A stretch of DNA of 19,043 nucleotides, taken from positions 1-19,043 of the forward strand of contig WLKU01000011.1 of the NCBI GenBank assembly GCA_009701105.1, given 5' to 3'. Position 1 is the first letter of the stretch. Each line of letters begins with the position of its first letter. A program made the position numbers and the translations under genes. Under the pieces are notes generated by a model. The model ran no database searches. It worked only from the letters and a program-made list of their open reading frames with translations, and was not told where the DNA came from. Below are positions 14,250 through 19,043 of this stretch, one piece after another. The stretch comes from Actinomycetota bacterium. Lineage in GTDB: Bacteria; Actinomycetota; Acidimicrobiia; Acidimicrobiales; Ilumatobacteraceae.

Positions 14250-14818
14250 TTGCCAGAAGCACTTTCGGCTCGGAGCACTTGATCTGCGCGAAGTAGACCG
14301 ACCACAGCCATCGCGTTATCAATTTCACCTGTCTCGATCATTCGCAAAGCATCATCAAGGAGCAATATCTCGACTGTCATGTCGTCTTCCTCAGGGCCGT
14401 GCCGATCCATGGCTACTTCTGTCAATCCCACAGCGAGAAATAGTTGCACAGCAGCATTTGTAATTCCGGGAGCCTGCAAAATCTGACCAAGTGGTCGCAC
14501 ATCCGAAGAAGTAAACCCAGTCTCTTCCTGTAACTCTCGCAGTGCAGTAGCTTGCGGATCTTCCCCTGCCACATCCCTCATGCCTGCAGGAATCTCGAGA
14601 CTGTAGGCACCAAGCGCTGGCCGATACTGCCGCACCATCACCACCTCATAACGCCCACTCGCATTGAGACGCACTGGAACTATGCCGGTCGCTCCTGGGG
14701 ACTCAACATAGGTACGCACAAATTCCTCGCCACGAGGAGATCGAAAGCGACTCTGTACGAGTTTCCATAACACCCACTCGTGCAGAACTGTTCGTGAGAT
14801 GCGCTCAAAATGCGCCAT
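14246..14818 (-). CDS. Nudix hydrolase, ADP-ribose pyrophosphatase-like
   Basis: Probably hydrolyses ADP-ribose to AMP and ribose 5-phosphate, cleaning up NAD breakdown products. It has 190 residues. The Nudix box follows EIPAGMRDVAGEDP with ALRELQEETGF; all metal-binding Glu are present, and there is one extra residue between the first Gly and Glu compared with the textbook consensus. This variant is common in the ADP-ribose pyrophosphatases found beside pyrG in actinobacteria. APGITNAAVQLFLA fits the same subfamily. ATG 14818 is 21 bases downstream of pyrG, without a clear ribosome-binding site. Other nucleoside diphosphate derivatives cannot be excluded as substrate. Confidence 0.88.
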   Translation of the reverse strand: MAHFERISRTVLHEWVLWKLVQSRFRSPRGEEFVRTYVESPGATGIVPVRLNASGRYEVVMVRQYRPALGAYSLEIPAGMRDVAGEDPQATALRELQEETGFTSSDVRPLGQILQAPGITNAAVQLFLAVGLTEVAMDRHGPEEDDMTVEILLLDDALRMIETGEIDNAMAVVGLLRADQVLRAESASGK

Positions 14819-14839
14819 CAGAAATATTGTCCGATGAAA

Positions 14840-18178
<3,339 letters not shown>

Positions 18179-18179
<1 letters not shown>

Positions 18180-19042
18180 CAATCGTCTCCGAGACCAAAT
18201 TTGGTGCGCACGATCTGGTGAAACTTTGGAGTCTTGAATCGCAAAAACTCTGCGGTACAAGTGTCTGGAGCAAAACTCACGACATCGCCTTGCGTCAAGC
18301 TCATTACTTTGCGACCATCAAGCGCCATGTCAACTGGTCGTGTACCGACAACTTCGATCAACAACGACTCGTGCGGGTCGAGCACAAGAGCTCGATCAAA
18401 CAACATGTGAGGCGAAACTGGAGTAACAAGCAGAGCACGATGTCGCGGCGACACGACTGGACCACGAGCAGACATTGAATACGCGGTACTTCCAGTTGGA
18501 GTAGAAACAATCAAACCATCTGCGGAATACGTAGCAAACAATTCAGAGTTAATAACGACATCAAGCCAAACCGTATGACCAGACTGTTGTTTTTCAAGTA
18601 CCGCTTCGTTGAGCGCTCTCCACGAAAGATCAGTGCTTCCATCAGCTCTCTTCAGCAACACAGAAAGCATCATTCGCTTATCAATAATGAAATCTTTGTC
18701 TTGCCTGCCTTCTGACCAACGCTGCAGGGATGAGATGCACTCGGATGGTTCGATTTCGGTTAAATAACCAAGAGTTCCTACGTTGACTCCAAGTATAGGC
18801 ACCGGAGCGCCATCCAACAGATGAACTGCACGCAACACTGTTCCGTCGCCGCCCAGTGACAACACGATGTCGGCGTCCATTGCTGCTCGCTCGCTAGCCA
18901 AATGCTCGCAACCTCTCGCAATTGCGTCAGCTGGCAACATCCACAACTGGTGGCCGTGTTTTGCACACCAGGCTTCCAAATCGACCAACAACTGGGCGAT
19001 CTCGCCGCGTGTGTGGTGAGAGACCACAAAAATGGATTTCAT
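18179..19042 (-). CDS. nadK: NAD kinase
   Basis: Phosphorylates NAD to NADP. It has 287 residues, the usual size. Motifs are GGDGT at 64-68, NVGTLGYLTE 87-96, the conserved Asn-Glu in ALNEAV (143-148), and DGLIVSTPTGSTAYSMSARG at 175-194. ATG 19042 is one base from the window edge; the N-terminus MKSIFVVSHHTRGEIAQ looks natural, so the gene is probably complete, though an upstream start cannot be ruled out. The stop overlaps the recN start by one base, so the two are translationally coupled. In other actinobacteria tlyA is often upstream; that region is outside the window. Confidence 0.96.
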
Positions 19043-19043
19043 C

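Overview
The window is about 19 kb of ordinary chromosome from what is most likely an actinobacterium, probably of the class Acidimicrobiia (inference). The main reason is gene order on the minus strand: nadK, recN, pyrG, an ADP-ribose pyrophosphatase-like Nudix gene, xerD, scpA, scpB and rluB follow the order long known from Mycobacterium and Streptomyces, and here rluB is followed by tyrA and aroA. Base composition looks moderate rather than strongly GC-rich. GTG and TTG starts are frequent. Several genes start 6 bases after a TANNNT -10 box, which points to leaderless mRNAs, a common habit in actinobacteria.

Left part (1-6489), mostly plus strand. An acyl-CoA dehydrogenase that runs off the left edge (minus strand) is transcribed divergently from an acyl-CoA ligase. 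The ligase is followed closely by a glycerophosphodiester phosphodiesterase. These three look like fatty-acid and lipid-breakdown functions. Next comes a three-gene NitT/TauT-type ABC importer: ATPase, permease and an NMT1/THI5-like lipoprotein. It is preceded by a small leader reading frame, a good dyad and a leaderless-type promoter. The substrate cannot be told from sequence.

Middle (6495-11809), minus strand. A purine-type phosphoribosyltransferase converges on the ABC operon. Upstream of it is a compact run scpA-scpB-rluB-tyrA-aroA-DUF5522-like small protein, with ATGA overlaps at tyrA/aroA and aroA/small gene. It joins chromosome segregation (condensin partners ScpA and ScpB), 23S rRNA pseudouridylation (RluB) and aromatic amino acid synthesis (TyrA, AroA).

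Right part (11810-19043). trpS stands alone on the plus strand, divergent from scpA. It is followed by the minus-strand run nadK-recN-pyrG-Nudix-xerD-HD protein, tightly packed with TGATG and ATGA overlaps at three junctions. It covers NADP synthesis, recombination repair, CTP synthesis, nucleotide-sugar clean-up and dimer resolution.

No stretch longer than 150 bases lacks a gene. No tRNA, rRNA, CRISPR array, insertion sequence or phage gene was seen. Nearly everything is recognisable housekeeping. The least explained parts are the leader reading frame and dyad ahead of the ABC importer, the small Cys-rich protein overlapping aroA, and the HD protein attached to xerD where parA is expected.
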